From an uncultured Lachnospiraceae bacterium (GTDB lineage: Bacteria; Bacillota; Clostridia; Lachnospirales; Lachnospiraceae): DNA of 64,000 nt. The position numbers and the translations under genes were made by a program. Positions 1-9,176 of the stretch are shown piece after piece (position 1 is the first letter of the stretch; the number at the start of each line of letters is the position of its first letter). The notes beneath the pieces were generated by a model that was given only the letters and a program-made list of their open reading frames with translations, did not search any database and had not been told where the DNA came from. The DNA lies in NCBI GenBank assembly GCA_910578605.1, contig CAJTQG010000013.1:8286-72285 (forward strand). The letters run 5' to 3'.

Positions 1-9
1 ATAAAAATC

Positions 10-43
10 CCCCATTCCTTAGAAACCTTTTTAAGAAATGGGG
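10..43 (-). terminator. Rho-independent terminator after the chemoreceptor-like gene
   Basis: Arms 10-21 and 32-43 pair with one mismatch around a 10-nt loop. On the minus strand the hairpin is followed by GATTTTTAT, a short U-run. It sits just beyond the stop of the minus-strand gene at 80-724. Confidence 0.75.
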
Positions 44-79
44 AATTATCATTCTAAATTTATTATACTTTTTCAATAA

Positions 80-724
80 TTAAATATATTCCTGCAATGT
101 ATTTTTTGCATTGTCTGTAATATCTCTCTGATAGGCAATTTCATTTTCAATATTTCTAGACACATCATTTGCCACATTGGCCGCCTCTAGTATATTTTTC
201 AGCAATCCACTTACCGTCTCTGCCATCTCATTTTGTGCTGTGGCATTCTCATAAATTTGATTGATAAAGGTTACTGCATCATTGACATAGGTCTGTACCT
301 CCTCAATCTTCTTTGTGATTTCTGCGGAGGAAGTTTTGGACTGGCTGGCAAGCTCCTGCACCTCTTTTGCCACAACCGCAAAGCCCCGTCCCTGCTCTCC
401 TGCTCTTGCAGCCTCAATGGATGCATTCAGGGAAAGCATATTGGTCTTGTTAGCAATACCGGAGATGACCTTAGCAAAATCTGCAATTACTTTAGATACC
501 TCCTTCATATGCTCCATATTCTGCCTAGAAACCTTTACATTTTCATTTAACTCATCAATTTTTTTTACGAGAATCTCAATCTCACTTATTCCCTCCTTGA
601 CTAAATTCAACGAAGTATCTGATGAGTTGATAACATCAAATGCATTTTTCTCAAGCTTTAGCTGAGAGGTATCCAAGTTCTCCACAATGCTCATCATTTC
701 TTTAGCTAAATTATCTCTTTCCAT
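80..724 (-). CDS. Soluble methyl-accepting chemotaxis-type signalling protein
   Basis: This 214-residue protein is almost entirely the cytoplasmic signalling coiled coil of chemoreceptors. The highly conserved hairpin tip that contacts CheA and CheW is seen around residues 95-125 (SLNASIEAARAGEQGRGF, then VVAKEVQELA). There is no signal peptide, membrane segment, HAMP or recognisable sensor domain; the first 60 residues are coiled-coil-like. It is much shorter than a usual receptor (500-650 residues). The start is supported by an AAGGTGGAG site 6 bases upstream, so I read it as a complete short cytoplasmic receptor rather than a truncated one. It ends at an intrinsic terminator and follows radA by 84 bases. 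Ligand and partners are unknown; a lone CheY-like protein lies at 20257. Confidence 0.85.
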   Translation of the reverse strand: MERDNLAKEMMSIVENLDTSQLKLEKNAFDVINSSDTSLNLVKEGISEIEILVKKIDELNENVKVSRQNMEHMKEVSKVIADFAKVISGIANKTNMLSLNASIEAARAGEQGRGFAVVAKEVQELASQSKTSSAEITKKIEEVQTYVNDAVTFINQIYENATAQNEMAETVSGLLKNILEAANVANDVSRNIENEIAYQRDITDNAKNTLQEYI

Positions 725-807
725 TATTTCTCCACCTTTCTATTTGGTTTTCATTTTTGATTTTGCTCTCATTGCAATTTATATGTAATATACTATATTA
801 GTAATCT

Positions 808-2157
808 TTATATAAGCATAATTGCTTCTTTCACATTGCCTACTCCAATAAGCTTTATTCCTTTTTTGCTCTGCAGACTGTCCAGGGATACTTGGGGTAA
901 TATACATGTATCAAAGCCCAGCTTAATGGCCTCCTGTACTCTTAACTGTGCCTGACTTACGCCCCTCACCTCGCCGGACAAGCCTACCTCCCCAAAACAG
1001 ATTGTCTTGGCATCCAAATTGCGATTTTTGTAGCTGGATACAATAGCCATTACAATGGCAAGGTCCAACGCCGGCTCGTTTATTTTAATTCCGCCTGCTA
1101 AATTGACATAGGCATCACAGTCTGACAAGGAAAGACCAACACGCTTCTCCAACACTGCCATTAACAAGTTTACTCTGTTGTAATCCGTTCCGTTGGCAGT
1201 TCTCCTTGGCATGCCAAAATTCGTCCGGCATATGAGCGCCTGAATCTCAAGCAGCATCGGTCTGGTGCCCTCCATAGAACAGGCAACTACGGAACCGCTG
1301 GCATCCTCCGGTCTTCCGTCCAGCATAAATTCTGAGGGATTTTTCACTTCACAAAGCCCTGATTCCCTCATCTCAAAAACACCCATTTCATTGGTAGAGC
1401 CAAATCTGTTTTTCACTCCTCGAAGAATCCGATAGGAGGCATGTCTGTCTCCCTCAAAATAAAGCACCGTATCTACCATATGCTCTAGCACTCTTGGCCC
1501 TGCCACCACTCCCTCCTTTGTCACATGACCCACAATAAAAATGGAAATGCCCATTCCCTTGGCAATCTGCATCAATACGTTAGTGGACTCCCGAACCTGG
1601 CTCACGCTGCCTGGTGCGCTGCTGACTTCCTCCCTGTACATCGTCTGAATGGAATCAATCATCACGACATCAGGCGATACCTCTTTTATTGTCTTCTCAA
1701 TGGTGTCCAGATTAGTTTCACAAAGCAGCAGCAAATTATCATTAAATTCTCCAATGCGCATAGCACGCAGTTTAATTTGTTTTAGAGATTCCTCCCCTGA
1801 TATGTACAACACTCTCTTTTGCAGCAACGATAAATTCCGGCATACCTGCAGCAGCAATGTAGATTTGCCGATACCCGGATCACCACCTACCAACACAAGA
1901 CTGCCCGATATAATTCCCCCTCCAAGCACTCTGTCTAATTCCTCCATACCAGTAGAAATTCTTTCCTCCTGTGCCATGGAAATATTAGCTAGGGTAGTGG
2001 CCTGGGCACTTACCCTCTGTATTTTATTACCCTTCTTTATCGCAGGCTCCTCCACAAAGGTGTTCCACTCTTTACAGCCGGGGCACTGCCCCATCCACTT
2101 TGCAGACTCATATCCGCATTCCTTACAAAAGAACATACTTCCCTTTGCCTTCGCCAA
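808..2157 (-). CDS. radA: DNA repair protein RadA
   Basis: RadA is a RecA-like ATPase that promotes branch migration of recombination intermediates. All hallmarks are present: an N-terminal zinc finger with cysteines 11, 14, 25 and 28, a Walker A motif GDPGIGKST near residue 92-100, the RadA-specific KNRFG motif at 249-253, and a C-terminal Lon-protease-like domain. Length (449) is normal. The start codon is TTG: an AGAATGGAGGTAAAAA site places it well, and the protein then begins MAKAKG as in relatives. The next in-frame ATG would remove the first seven residues. It lies downstream of clpC and a small conserved gene on the same strand, a common order in Lachnospiraceae. Confidence 0.97.
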   Translation of the reverse strand: MAKAKGSMFFCKECGYESAKWMGQCPGCKEWNTFVEEPAIKKGNKIQRVSAQATTLANISMAQEERISTGMEELDRVLGGGIISGSLVLVGGDPGIGKSTLLLQVCRNLSLLQKRVLYISGEESLKQIKLRAMRIGEFNDNLLLLCETNLDTIEKTIKEVSPDVVMIDSIQTMYREEVSSAPGSVSQVRESTNVLMQIAKGMGISIFIVGHVTKEGVVAGPRVLEHMVDTVLYFEGDRHASYRILRGVKNRFGSTNEMGVFEMRESGLCEVKNPSEFMLDGRPEDASGSVVACSMEGTRPMLLEIQALICRTNFGMPRRTANGTDYNRVNLLMAVLEKRVGLSLSDCDAYVNLAGGIKINEPALDLAIVMAIVSSYKNRNLDAKTICFGEVGLSGEVRGVSQAQLRVQEAIKLGFDTCILPQVSLDSLQSKKGIKLIGVGNVKEAIMLI

Positions 2158-2265
2158 TTTTTACCTCCATTCTGTCATAACACAAATCCATATCCGTTAA
2201 GCTTTCCACTGAAATGTCACACAAATCTATCTATTTTATCTCCAGAGTATTGCGGATTTCTCTTG

Positions 2266-2307
2266 TAGATTCCATTTCTCCTATAGATTCCATTCCTCCT
2301 GTAGATG
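2266..2307. repeat. 18-bp tandem repeat, about 2.3 copies
   Basis: Copies at 2266-2283 and 2284-2301 differ at few positions, and a third partial copy follows at 2302-2307. It lies in the 211-bp spacer between the radA start and the end of the upstream gene. No function is evident. Confidence 0.6.
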
Positions 2308-2316
2308 GAAGAAAGA

Positions 2317-2344
2317 GATGTTCTGCTTTTATTTCCAGAACATC
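2317..2344 (-). terminator. Possible terminator after the small conserved gene
   Basis: A perfect 9-bp stem (2317-2325 with 2336-2344) has a 10-nt loop. On the minus strand it is followed by TCTTTCTTCC, only moderately U-rich. It lies 25 bases past the stop at 2369. Confidence 0.5.
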
Positions 2345-2368
2345 CCTTTGCTAACTGCTTTTAATATT

Positions 2369-2779
2369 CTATGCTTTTTGAATACGCACGGAAGCACTTG
2401 TCCCAGCATTAAGTTCTACACTAAAGCTTAATTTTCCACCCAGATTTGTTTTCATTTTTCCTACATTGGTATCATCAATATAGACCTTGTAATCTGTCTC
2501 ACTCTCCAATTCCAATGTAATCTGGGAGTCCTCCGGTCCCTCCACCTGAAAGCGGACTTCATTTCCTGTCACTTTCAAATCATTCACTGCTGTCCCTGGA
2601 ACAGATTCATATACAAACATTCCGTTTTTCTCTAATCTGGTAATATCCTTAAAGGTCTTCACCTTGTACAAATCACCGCAATGTTCAAAGTCCGATAACT
2701 TTGTTTTCTTAGGTAAGGTGTAATCACCGAAGCTGATTGCCCCATCCTGCGCTTTTATTAACTCTTTTACTACTGCCAT
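2369..2779 (-). CDS. Small conserved protein of unknown function (often labelled endosialidase)
   Basis: This 136-residue protein is not secreted and has no catalytic motif that I recognise. Its second half looks like a small beta-sandwich (alternating strands with VEGPEDSQITLELE and a C-terminal GGKLSFSVEL stretch). From memory, close relatives in Lachnospiraceae carry the automatic label endosialidase, but nothing here supports sialidase activity. The open frame extends to 2842. I place the start at 2779 because ACAGGAGGATATTGGGA lies immediately upstream of ATG GCA GTA and relatives begin MAVVKE. It sits between clpC and radA, so a housekeeping or stress role is possible, but that is inference. 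Confidence 0.75.
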   Translation of the reverse strand: MAVVKELIKAQDGAISFGDYTLPKKTKLSDFEHCGDLYKVKTFKDITRLEKNGMFVYESVPGTAVNDLKVTGNEVRFQVEGPEDSQITLELESETDYKVYIDDTNVGKMKTNLGGKLSFSVELNAGTSASVRIQKA

Positions 2780-2888
2780 TCCCAATATCCTCCTGTTTTT
2801 TGCACGATTTCCCTCGAAATTTGTATATTTATTATAATACATTTTGCTATATTATTCAAATACATTTACAGATTCACTACAATTTTTC

Positions 2889-5336
2889 TTAAATGGTAAA
2901 TTCTAACTGTTTATTACTTACAGATACCGTGACCTTATCCCCCTCCTTCACTTTACCTGCCAGCATCTCCTCCGCTAACTTATCCTCAATTTTATTTTGT
3001 ATCTCTCTTTTTAGAGGACGGGCGCCATACTTTTTGTCAAAACTGTCCCTCACTAAGAAGTCTTTTGCCGCCGCCGTAAATTCTAATTGAATATTTACCT
3101 GCTGCTGCGCCCTCTCTGCCAATCCTTTTAATAAAATAGTGACTATGCTTCTCATATCCTTCTTTGTCAGTGCATGGAATACAATAATCTCATCAATTCG
3201 ATTGAGAAATTCTGGTTTAAATAGTTTTCTCACTTCTTCCATCACATTGGATTTCATCGTCTCATAGTCCCTCTTCTCATTTTCCTCGGCAATAAATCCC
3301 AAAGGCTTCTGGTCCATAATTCTTCCTGCACCTGCATTGCTGGTCATAATAATAATGGTATTTTTAAAATCCACCACTCTGCCGTGGGCATCTGTAATGC
3401 GTCCGTCATCCAACACCTGAAGCAGCATATGAAACACATCTGGATGTGCTTTTTCAATCTCGTCAAACAAAATTACGGAATAGGGATTGCGGCGAACCTT
3501 CTCGCTGAGCTGCCCCCCTTCCTCATAGCCTACATATCCGGGAGGCGAACCAATCAGCTTGGATACACTATGCTTTTCCATATATTCCGACATATCCACA
3601 CGGATAATATTATCCTCACTTCCAAATACAGCCTCCGCCAATGCCTTAGATAATTCTGTCTTTCCTACGCCAGTTGGTCCTAAAAACAAAAAGGAACCAA
3701 TTGGCCTTTTGGGATCCTTTAATCCCACCCTGCCTCTCTTTATGGCCTTGGACACTGCACTGACAGCCTCCTCCTGACCTACCACTCTGGCATGGAGGAT
3801 TTTTTCTAAATTGCGAAGCTTCTTCTTCTCCTCCTGCTCTAATCTCTTCACTGGAATTTTAGTCCATCTTGCCACCACCTGGGCCACTTGATTTTCACCG
3901 ATGGACAGCTTTCTTCTGTTTTTCTCACTTACCCAGCTTTTATGCACCTGTTCCATCTTTTCCTGAAGTTCTCTTTGTTGTTTTTTAATACTGGCTGCAT
4001 GCTCATACTGTTCCTTAACAATAGCGTCTTCTTTTTCCTGCTCCATCCTCTCTGCTTCCCTTGACAATTCCTTCCACTCTGCTGGAGCAGTGTGCGCCTC
4101 CAAACGGGCGGCGGCCGCTGCCTCATCCATCAGATCAATCGCTTTATCGGGAAGAAATCGGTCATTGATATAGCGAACAGATAGCTTGACAGCCGCCTGG
4201 ATAGCCTCATCCTTAATCTGAATGCGATGATGCTTCTCATAGTGAGGACGCAGACCTCTCAAAATCTCTATTGTATCCTCCACACTTGGCTCTTCCACCC
4301 TCACAGGCTGAAATCTCCGCTCCAAGGCGGCATCTCGCTCAAAATATTTGCGAAATTCTTCTATTGTTGTAGCACCTATTAGCTGCAGCTCACTTCTAGC
4401 CAATGCCGGCTTTAAAATATTGGCGGCATCAATAGAGCCTTCCGCTCCTCCTGCACCAATAATTGTGTGAATCTCATCTATAAATAAAATAATATTACCT
4501 GCTGTTCTCACCTCATTTAAAATTTTCTTTACCCGCTCCTCAAATTCACCTCTATATTTAGAACCCGCTACCATACCGGAAACATCCAATGTAAACAATC
4601 GCTTACCCAATAAAATATCTGGTACATCCTCATCCACGATTCGCTGTGCAAGCGCCTCCACAATAGCTGTCTTTCCTACTCCAGGCTCACCAATTAGACA
4701 AGGATTATTCTTGCTGCGGCGACAGAGAATTTCCATCATCCGCTTAATTTCCTCCTCCCGTCCTACAACTGGGTCTAACACTCCCTCCTTTGCCAGCTTA
4801 GTCAATTCCCGACTATAATTTTCCAGAGCAGCAGTAGGACTCTTTGTCTTTCCTTTGCCGTTTTTTCCTGACTGTAGATATTCCTTTACCCTTGAACCGT
4901 CCACACCCATGGCAGACAACAAATCCACACAGAGTTTCTGTATATTCACTCCCATAGTGTGAAGCAATCGCACTGCCCCACAATCTTGCTCCTTGACCAA
5001 ACTTAACAAAATATGTTCTGTACCAATCTTCTCTTGATGGTATTTGTTTGCTTCGACCTCACTGCCCTCCAAAACCTTCCTAGCTCTTGGTGTAAGATGG
5101 GGCGCCTCCTTTAGGGCAACAGGCTGCATAGGCGCAATCAGCTCCTCCATCAGAGTGAGCATCTTGCTCTCGGTTACATTTTGCTCCCTCAATACCATAC
5201 CAGCCGCACTTGTCTCCACATGAACAAGCCCAATCAGCAGATGCTCCGTACCTACATAGCTGTGCTCCAAATCATCTGCTGCTTCCTTCGCATAATTCAA
5301 TACTTTCTTTGCTTTTTCTGTATATAAATTTTCCAT
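2889..5336 (-). CDS. clpC: ATP-dependent Clp protease ATPase subunit ClpC
   Basis: ClpC is an AAA+ unfoldase that feeds proteins to ClpP. The 815 residues show the expected order: two N-terminal Clp repeats (about 1-145), a first AAA+ domain with Walker A GEPGVGKT at 216-223 and a DEIHTIIGAG Walker B region, a coiled-coil middle domain (about 410-480, with UVR-like spacing), and a second AAA+ domain with Walker A GPTGVGKT near 550 and a C-terminal D2-small domain. Length is typical. The usual partners ctsR, mcsA and mcsB are not next to it. It is the first gene of a clpC - small protein - radA run. The 200 bases upstream are T/C-rich and I see no CtsR-type heptad repeat there. Confidence 0.97.
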   Translation of the reverse strand: MENLYTEKAKKVLNYAKEAADDLEHSYVGTEHLLIGLVHVETSAAGMVLREQNVTESKMLTLMEELIAPMQPVALKEAPHLTPRARKVLEGSEVEANKYHQEKIGTEHILLSLVKEQDCGAVRLLHTMGVNIQKLCVDLLSAMGVDGSRVKEYLQSGKNGKGKTKSPTAALENYSRELTKLAKEGVLDPVVGREEEIKRMMEILCRRSKNNPCLIGEPGVGKTAIVEALAQRIVDEDVPDILLGKRLFTLDVSGMVAGSKYRGEFEERVKKILNEVRTAGNIILFIDEIHTIIGAGGAEGSIDAANILKPALARSELQLIGATTIEEFRKYFERDAALERRFQPVRVEEPSVEDTIEILRGLRPHYEKHHRIQIKDEAIQAAVKLSVRYINDRFLPDKAIDLMDEAAAAARLEAHTAPAEWKELSREAERMEQEKEDAIVKEQYEHAASIKKQQRELQEKMEQVHKSWVSEKNRRKLSIGENQVAQVVARWTKIPVKRLEQEEKKKLRNLEKILHARVVGQEEAVSAVSKAIKRGRVGLKDPKRPIGSFLFLGPTGVGKTELSKALAEAVFGSEDNIIRVDMSEYMEKHSVSKLIGSPPGYVGYEEGGQLSEKVRRNPYSVILFDEIEKAHPDVFHMLLQVLDDGRITDAHGRVVDFKNTIIIMTSNAGAGRIMDQKPLGFIAEENEKRDYETMKSNVMEEVRKLFKPEFLNRIDEIIVFHALTKKDMRSIVTILLKGLAERAQQQVNIQLEFTAAAKDFLVRDSFDKKYGARPLKREIQNKIEDKLAEEMLAGKVKEGDKVTVSVSNKQLEFTI

Positions 5337-5538
5337 GCTGTCACTATCCTTATTTTTTATTATTCTTATTTTTTATTATTCTTCTCTACTTATTCTCTTC
5401 TTGGTTTATCTCTTCCCTTGCTTTACATCCATCTTAGATATTTTCTTCTCTTTTTATTTCTTCTTTTTTTATTTCTTTTCTTAGTTTATTTTTTCTCTTG
5501 CATGCTATCCTTCTCTGGCTTTTTACCTTTCTTTTGTT

Positions 5539-7089
5539 TTATGTCCTGTCTTGCTTTTCTTGATTCCCTTCATTTTCTTTTATCACATATTCTCTTTTGG
5601 CTTTTTCTTTTGTTTTCTTTTCCCTCACAAGCAAAAATATCAGCACAGCAATTACAATTCCCAGAACGATAATACATATCCACTTTACATTTGCCTGCTG
5701 CTTCTTTTCTTTTTTTAACTTTGCAATTTGAGACAGCAAACTGTCCAGTTGTCCTTTACTTGCACTGGCGTCAATATTTGCATCATCATAGGAATCATAC
5801 CTTTGTATTGTATTTTCCAACAAATCTACTCGGTACAGATTCTTTTCTCCCTTACCGTTCATAGCATAAATCAATCCAAATTTTTTATCTTTGGCAACTT
5901 TGTAACATTCAAATGTAAGTTTACCCCATTTTTCCTGAAACTTTTCATACCCTGGGGGAAGAACAGAATCTGCCTGCCCCAATATAACATATGTCATATT
6001 ATTTTCAGACAGGGCTACAAATGGACTAAAACTATCCGTACTCTCATTGTACAAAAACCATCTGCCCGTCTTGCCAGCCTTGTCTGTGAGATAAAACACT
6101 TTTAAGCCTGTGACAACCCCCTGGGTAATCACAATCGTGTCACCCTTGTAGGCATACTGCACCCACTCCATTCCCTCAATAGGCGCCACTGTCTTTGTAT
6201 CTTTTATTGTATAATAGTCTGCATCACCTATCTGGATTTTAATCCTATCACCCTTAATACTTTGTTGTTTTTCTGTTTTCTTTTTCTCTGTCTTGTCTGT
6301 TGCTGCCGTTGATTTGCTCTTTGTAATATAAATCATATAAGATTTTCTGCTTCCGTTCTCTGCCCGCACGGTTATCTTTGTAAGATTTTCTCCCGCCTTA
6401 AGCTTCGTACCCTTTACATCCTCCACAACCCCATGAAGATTATTGGGAAATGCTGTCACAATCAACTTTTCAATATCGCCTCCCACAGAAGCCTTATACT
6501 GATATACTTGTGGTGTAAACACCGGTGACAAATTGACTTCCTTCGTCTCTCCCTTGGCAGTTACGCCTACAAGCTGCAACTCACTCAGCATTGTATCCGA
6601 GGACTGGCTGGTAATGGGAGCAATCAACAGCTCTGCGTTCTTGACAGAAACCTTCATAGTTTCTCCATCCTTTTCCTTTAAAGGACAGATATTGTCACCC
6701 TCCTCCATAAGGATTTTAATGGGACTAGTTCCTTGTTTTTTAGCAATAAATTTGACCTTTCTCTCAAACATTTTGGAATTGGCGCTTCCTGAAAAGGTCA
6801 GCACTCCATCCCCTCCTGCGTAAGCTCCCGACTGATATTCCAACAGAGTGTCATCATAGGTCACATGAAAAAAATAGGCTCCAACCTCCGTGTTTGCATT
6901 GACTTTTATCCCAACCTCCACTATGCCTTCCACTGATGTCATATTATCCTCCACACTTATCTCTGCTTTCTTGGAGGCTGCCTGCACCAAAACAGTAGGA
7001 CCTAAAAATAAAATCGTACACCAAAACAGCCAAACTGCCATCTTCCATATTTTTCTATCTGTTCTCATATCGCTTGTCACCATCCTCAT
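5539..7089 (-). CDS. Membrane-anchored surface protein with cohesin and cadherin-like domains
   Basis: The protein (516 residues) starts with a signal peptide (about 12-38). A cohesin-type beta-sandwich follows (about 42-157, with the VGAYFFHVTYDDTLLEY strand pattern typical of the family). Next come a cadherin-like beta-sandwich (about 165-260, LSPVFTPQVYQYKASV), a linker rich in Lys/Thr, an unrecognised extracellular region, a coiled-coil stretch and a single C-terminal membrane helix (about 466-488) with a basic cytoplasmic tail. It should therefore be tethered to the membrane facing out. Its ATG overlaps the stop of the preceding dockerin gene by 4 bases (ATGA), so the two are translationally coupled. 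The obvious inference is that this cohesin docks the neighbouring dockerin protein. Confidence 0.8.
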   Translation of the reverse strand: MRMVTSDMRTDRKIWKMAVWLFWCTILFLGPTVLVQAASKKAEISVEDNMTSVEGIVEVGIKVNANTEVGAYFFHVTYDDTLLEYQSGAYAGGDGVLTFSGSANSKMFERKVKFIAKKQGTSPIKILMEEGDNICPLKEKDGETMKVSVKNAELLIAPITSQSSDTMLSELQLVGVTAKGETKEVNLSPVFTPQVYQYKASVGGDIEKLIVTAFPNNLHGVVEDVKGTKLKAGENLTKITVRAENGSRKSYMIYITKSKSTAATDKTEKKKTEKQQSIKGDRIKIQIGDADYYTIKDTKTVAPIEGMEWVQYAYKGDTIVITQGVVTGLKVFYLTDKAGKTGRWFLYNESTDSFSPFVALSENNMTYVILGQADSVLPPGYEKFQEKWGKLTFECYKVAKDKKFGLIYAMNGKGEKNLYRVDLLENTIQRYDSYDDANIDASASKGQLDSLLSQIAKLKKEKKQQANVKWICIIVLGIVIAVLIFLLVREKKTKEKAKREYVIKENEGNQEKQDRT

Positions 7090-9176
7090 TTACCCTGACT
7101 TACTATTCGTGAACTTAATATTAACCCGCTCAATGCTTCCAAATCCCGAAAGTTTAACTTATCCTCCCCCAAATTAACATCACTGGCTATCTGGTATATT
7201 CCTTTTAATTTTACAATTCCATTCATGTGACGGCTTGCACTTAACAAATCCAACACATCCACAACCCCGTCACCGTTTATATCCCCCCGTACACAAATAG
7301 ATATATCCATTACCTTTTTGCCTTTCTTATTTAAAACACGGCATTTGTTTCCTGTTGCCACATTTCCCTTCAGGGGCTTTCCCTTAGCTGTTAAAAGCTG
7401 CACGCTTCCCTGCTCCACATGAAGGCTCCCCAACAGTTCCTTAGCTGTAATGCCCATTGGTATATTATATAAATACCCATTTTTGTGAATAGGATATTTG
7501 TCTGACACTAATGTAAGTTTTTTATCTATTTTATAGGTAAAGTTGTTAGCAGGCTGACTTTTTTTCTTTGACACATGAATTCTGTACGTTTTTACATCGC
7601 CGGTCTGCGCCTTCACTTTTATGGAAATAGTAGAAGAAGAAATACTTTCCTTTAACTCAACTTCCCCATCTCCTTCCACTAAAGCTTTTGGGTTAATAGC
7701 TTCCGCCTGCACCAAAAGCTGGCTGGTATCCTCCTTTACCGACACATAATAATCTGTTGTCTTACAATCAAAAGAGGGAGTTAAGCGATACCCTGTCACC
7801 TGCAGCTTGGACAGAAGATTATTATCACTTTTATCTGCTACCATCATCAAAGTCTCATCTGGCATTTTATCATAGTATGGAATTTCAAACACCAAGGGTT
7901 CTTCCATCTTCCCTTTTAAAAATTGAGCTAAACTGTACGCCTCTCTAGCCCCGCTGAACAATTCCCTAGAGTTCTGGTGGACAAACAAAGTACCTGCCGT
8001 GTCAAATCTCTGGCTGTACAATGTATTCTGTTTTTTTGCAATATACTCCTGTATTAATGCCGCTGCACCTCCAACGATTGCCTTTTTTTGTGTATTCCAT
8101 GGCCTGCCGGTTGCCTTATCGGATGCCGACGCATACATCATCATATTGGTCACATCCGAAAGATTGTTCCCTCCCACTCCATAATAATTATATACTCCCA
8201 AAAATCTATCAAATTCACCGCTCACTAGCTGATTTTTTTCTCCTTCAGTCACCCTTACGGCCTTCCAAACCAAATAATAGGGATTGACGCCTGCTTTTTT
8301 TGCCGCTTCAATAAACACTTTTGCATAATCCGTCTTGCCGTCCGCCTTTTCTCCCTCCATAAATGTTCCTCTCAACAATTCATCAACTGTCTTTTTTGTT
8401 TGGTATTTATTGTAATCGGACAGAGAATAAAATTGAAATATATTGTTCTCACTCAAAAAATTTCTTGGGTCCATATAGAATGCTATGAGACCGACATCCG
8501 CACTTACCTGCTCTCCTGCCTCAAATTCAGTATACATATCTGTCTCCTCATTGTAAGCCCCCTTTGCCTTTGACTTAAAAGTCTCAAAGCTTGACGCCGG
8601 AACAGTGTTCTTTCCCAAGGCACTCTGTGCCTTTACCGCCTTATCCCATTTACAATTTATCTTTTTTCCTCTAAACACCCAATTAGGGTGCTTTACATGC
8701 AGCTTTCGCAGAGCAGCTTTATAACTTTCCGGAAATCCCTGCTTCTTCAACCAAGCTTCAAACTTCTTATCCGTCTTATATTCCCCTTCCTTTTCTATCT
8801 CTACACTGCTCATTGGAACATAGCCCCGCTGGCAAATACCATCTTTGTCCACAAAGCTTATTTTGCACCACCTTGCACCATCCGATGCGCTAGTCTCCCA
8901 CAAATATTCGGCCTCCTGTCCCGCCTGAAGTGTAAACCACTGCCCGTCTATATCCTGCAGCCTAGCAGTGCGGGTAGATGCCCATGCATATATGCTTACT
9001 GCATCTTTCGCAATGGTAACCTTATCCGCAGCAGCACAAAGTTCACTCCTGCCGGACAGAACGCCCAGCAGCAGTGATATCATACCTGCCATTTTTAATT
9101 TGCTCCATACAGATAACCTATTGCATCTGTTGATTCTTCCATTAAAACAGGAATTTTCTTTGCCTCTATGCTTCAT
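7086..9176 (-). CDS. Secreted glucosaminidase-family protein with SH3-like and dockerin domains
   Basis: The 696 residues comprise an N-terminal signal/anchor (about 25-50), an SH3-like region (about 52-128), and a GH73-type endo-beta-N-acetylglucosaminidase domain (about 140-400). Glu311 in AVRVTEGE aligns with the catalytic Glu of the family, and the VYNYYGVGGNN segment is the usual downstream motif. A cadherin-like domain follows (about 445-540), then a C-terminal type I dockerin (631-696). The first calcium loop (DINGDGVVDVLD) is canonical; the second (DVNLGEDKLNFRDL) carries one extra residue and is divergent. The start has AGGGAAGG 6 bases upstream and lies inside the end of purD (11-base overlap). 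Role: cleavage of peptidoglycan glycan strands, probably held at the surface by the adjacent cohesin protein. Confidence 0.82.
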   Translation of the reverse strand: MKHRGKENSCFNGRINRCNRLSVWSKLKMAGMISLLLGVLSGRSELCAAADKVTIAKDAVSIYAWASTRTARLQDIDGQWFTLQAGQEAEYLWETSASDGARWCKISFVDKDGICQRGYVPMSSVEIEKEGEYKTDKKFEAWLKKQGFPESYKAALRKLHVKHPNWVFRGKKINCKWDKAVKAQSALGKNTVPASSFETFKSKAKGAYNEETDMYTEFEAGEQVSADVGLIAFYMDPRNFLSENNIFQFYSLSDYNKYQTKKTVDELLRGTFMEGEKADGKTDYAKVFIEAAKKAGVNPYYLVWKAVRVTEGEKNQLVSGEFDRFLGVYNYYGVGGNNLSDVTNMMMYASASDKATGRPWNTQKKAIVGGAAALIQEYIAKKQNTLYSQRFDTAGTLFVHQNSRELFSGAREAYSLAQFLKGKMEEPLVFEIPYYDKMPDETLMMVADKSDNNLLSKLQVTGYRLTPSFDCKTTDYYVSVKEDTSQLLVQAEAINPKALVEGDGEVELKESISSSTISIKVKAQTGDVKTYRIHVSKKKSQPANNFTYKIDKKLTLVSDKYPIHKNGYLYNIPMGITAKELLGSLHVEQGSVQLLTAKGKPLKGNVATGNKCRVLNKKGKKVMDISICVRGDINGDGVVDVLDLLSASRHMNGIVKLKGIYQIASDVNLGEDKLNFRDLEALSGLILSSRIVSQGK

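Noticed and set aside
80..724. Chemoreceptor pseudogene
   Set aside because: It has a good ribosome site, an intact frame and its own terminator, with no receptor remnant upstream.
2240..2316. A short minus-strand frame reading LPSTGGMESIGEM, resembling a sortase LPxTG signal
   Set aside because: No hydrophobic segment or basic tail follows, no start gives a real protein, and the bases come from the 18-bp tandem repeat.
5337..5538. CtsR operator before clpC
   Set aside because: The region is T/C-rich low-complexity DNA without a recognisable tandem heptad repeat.
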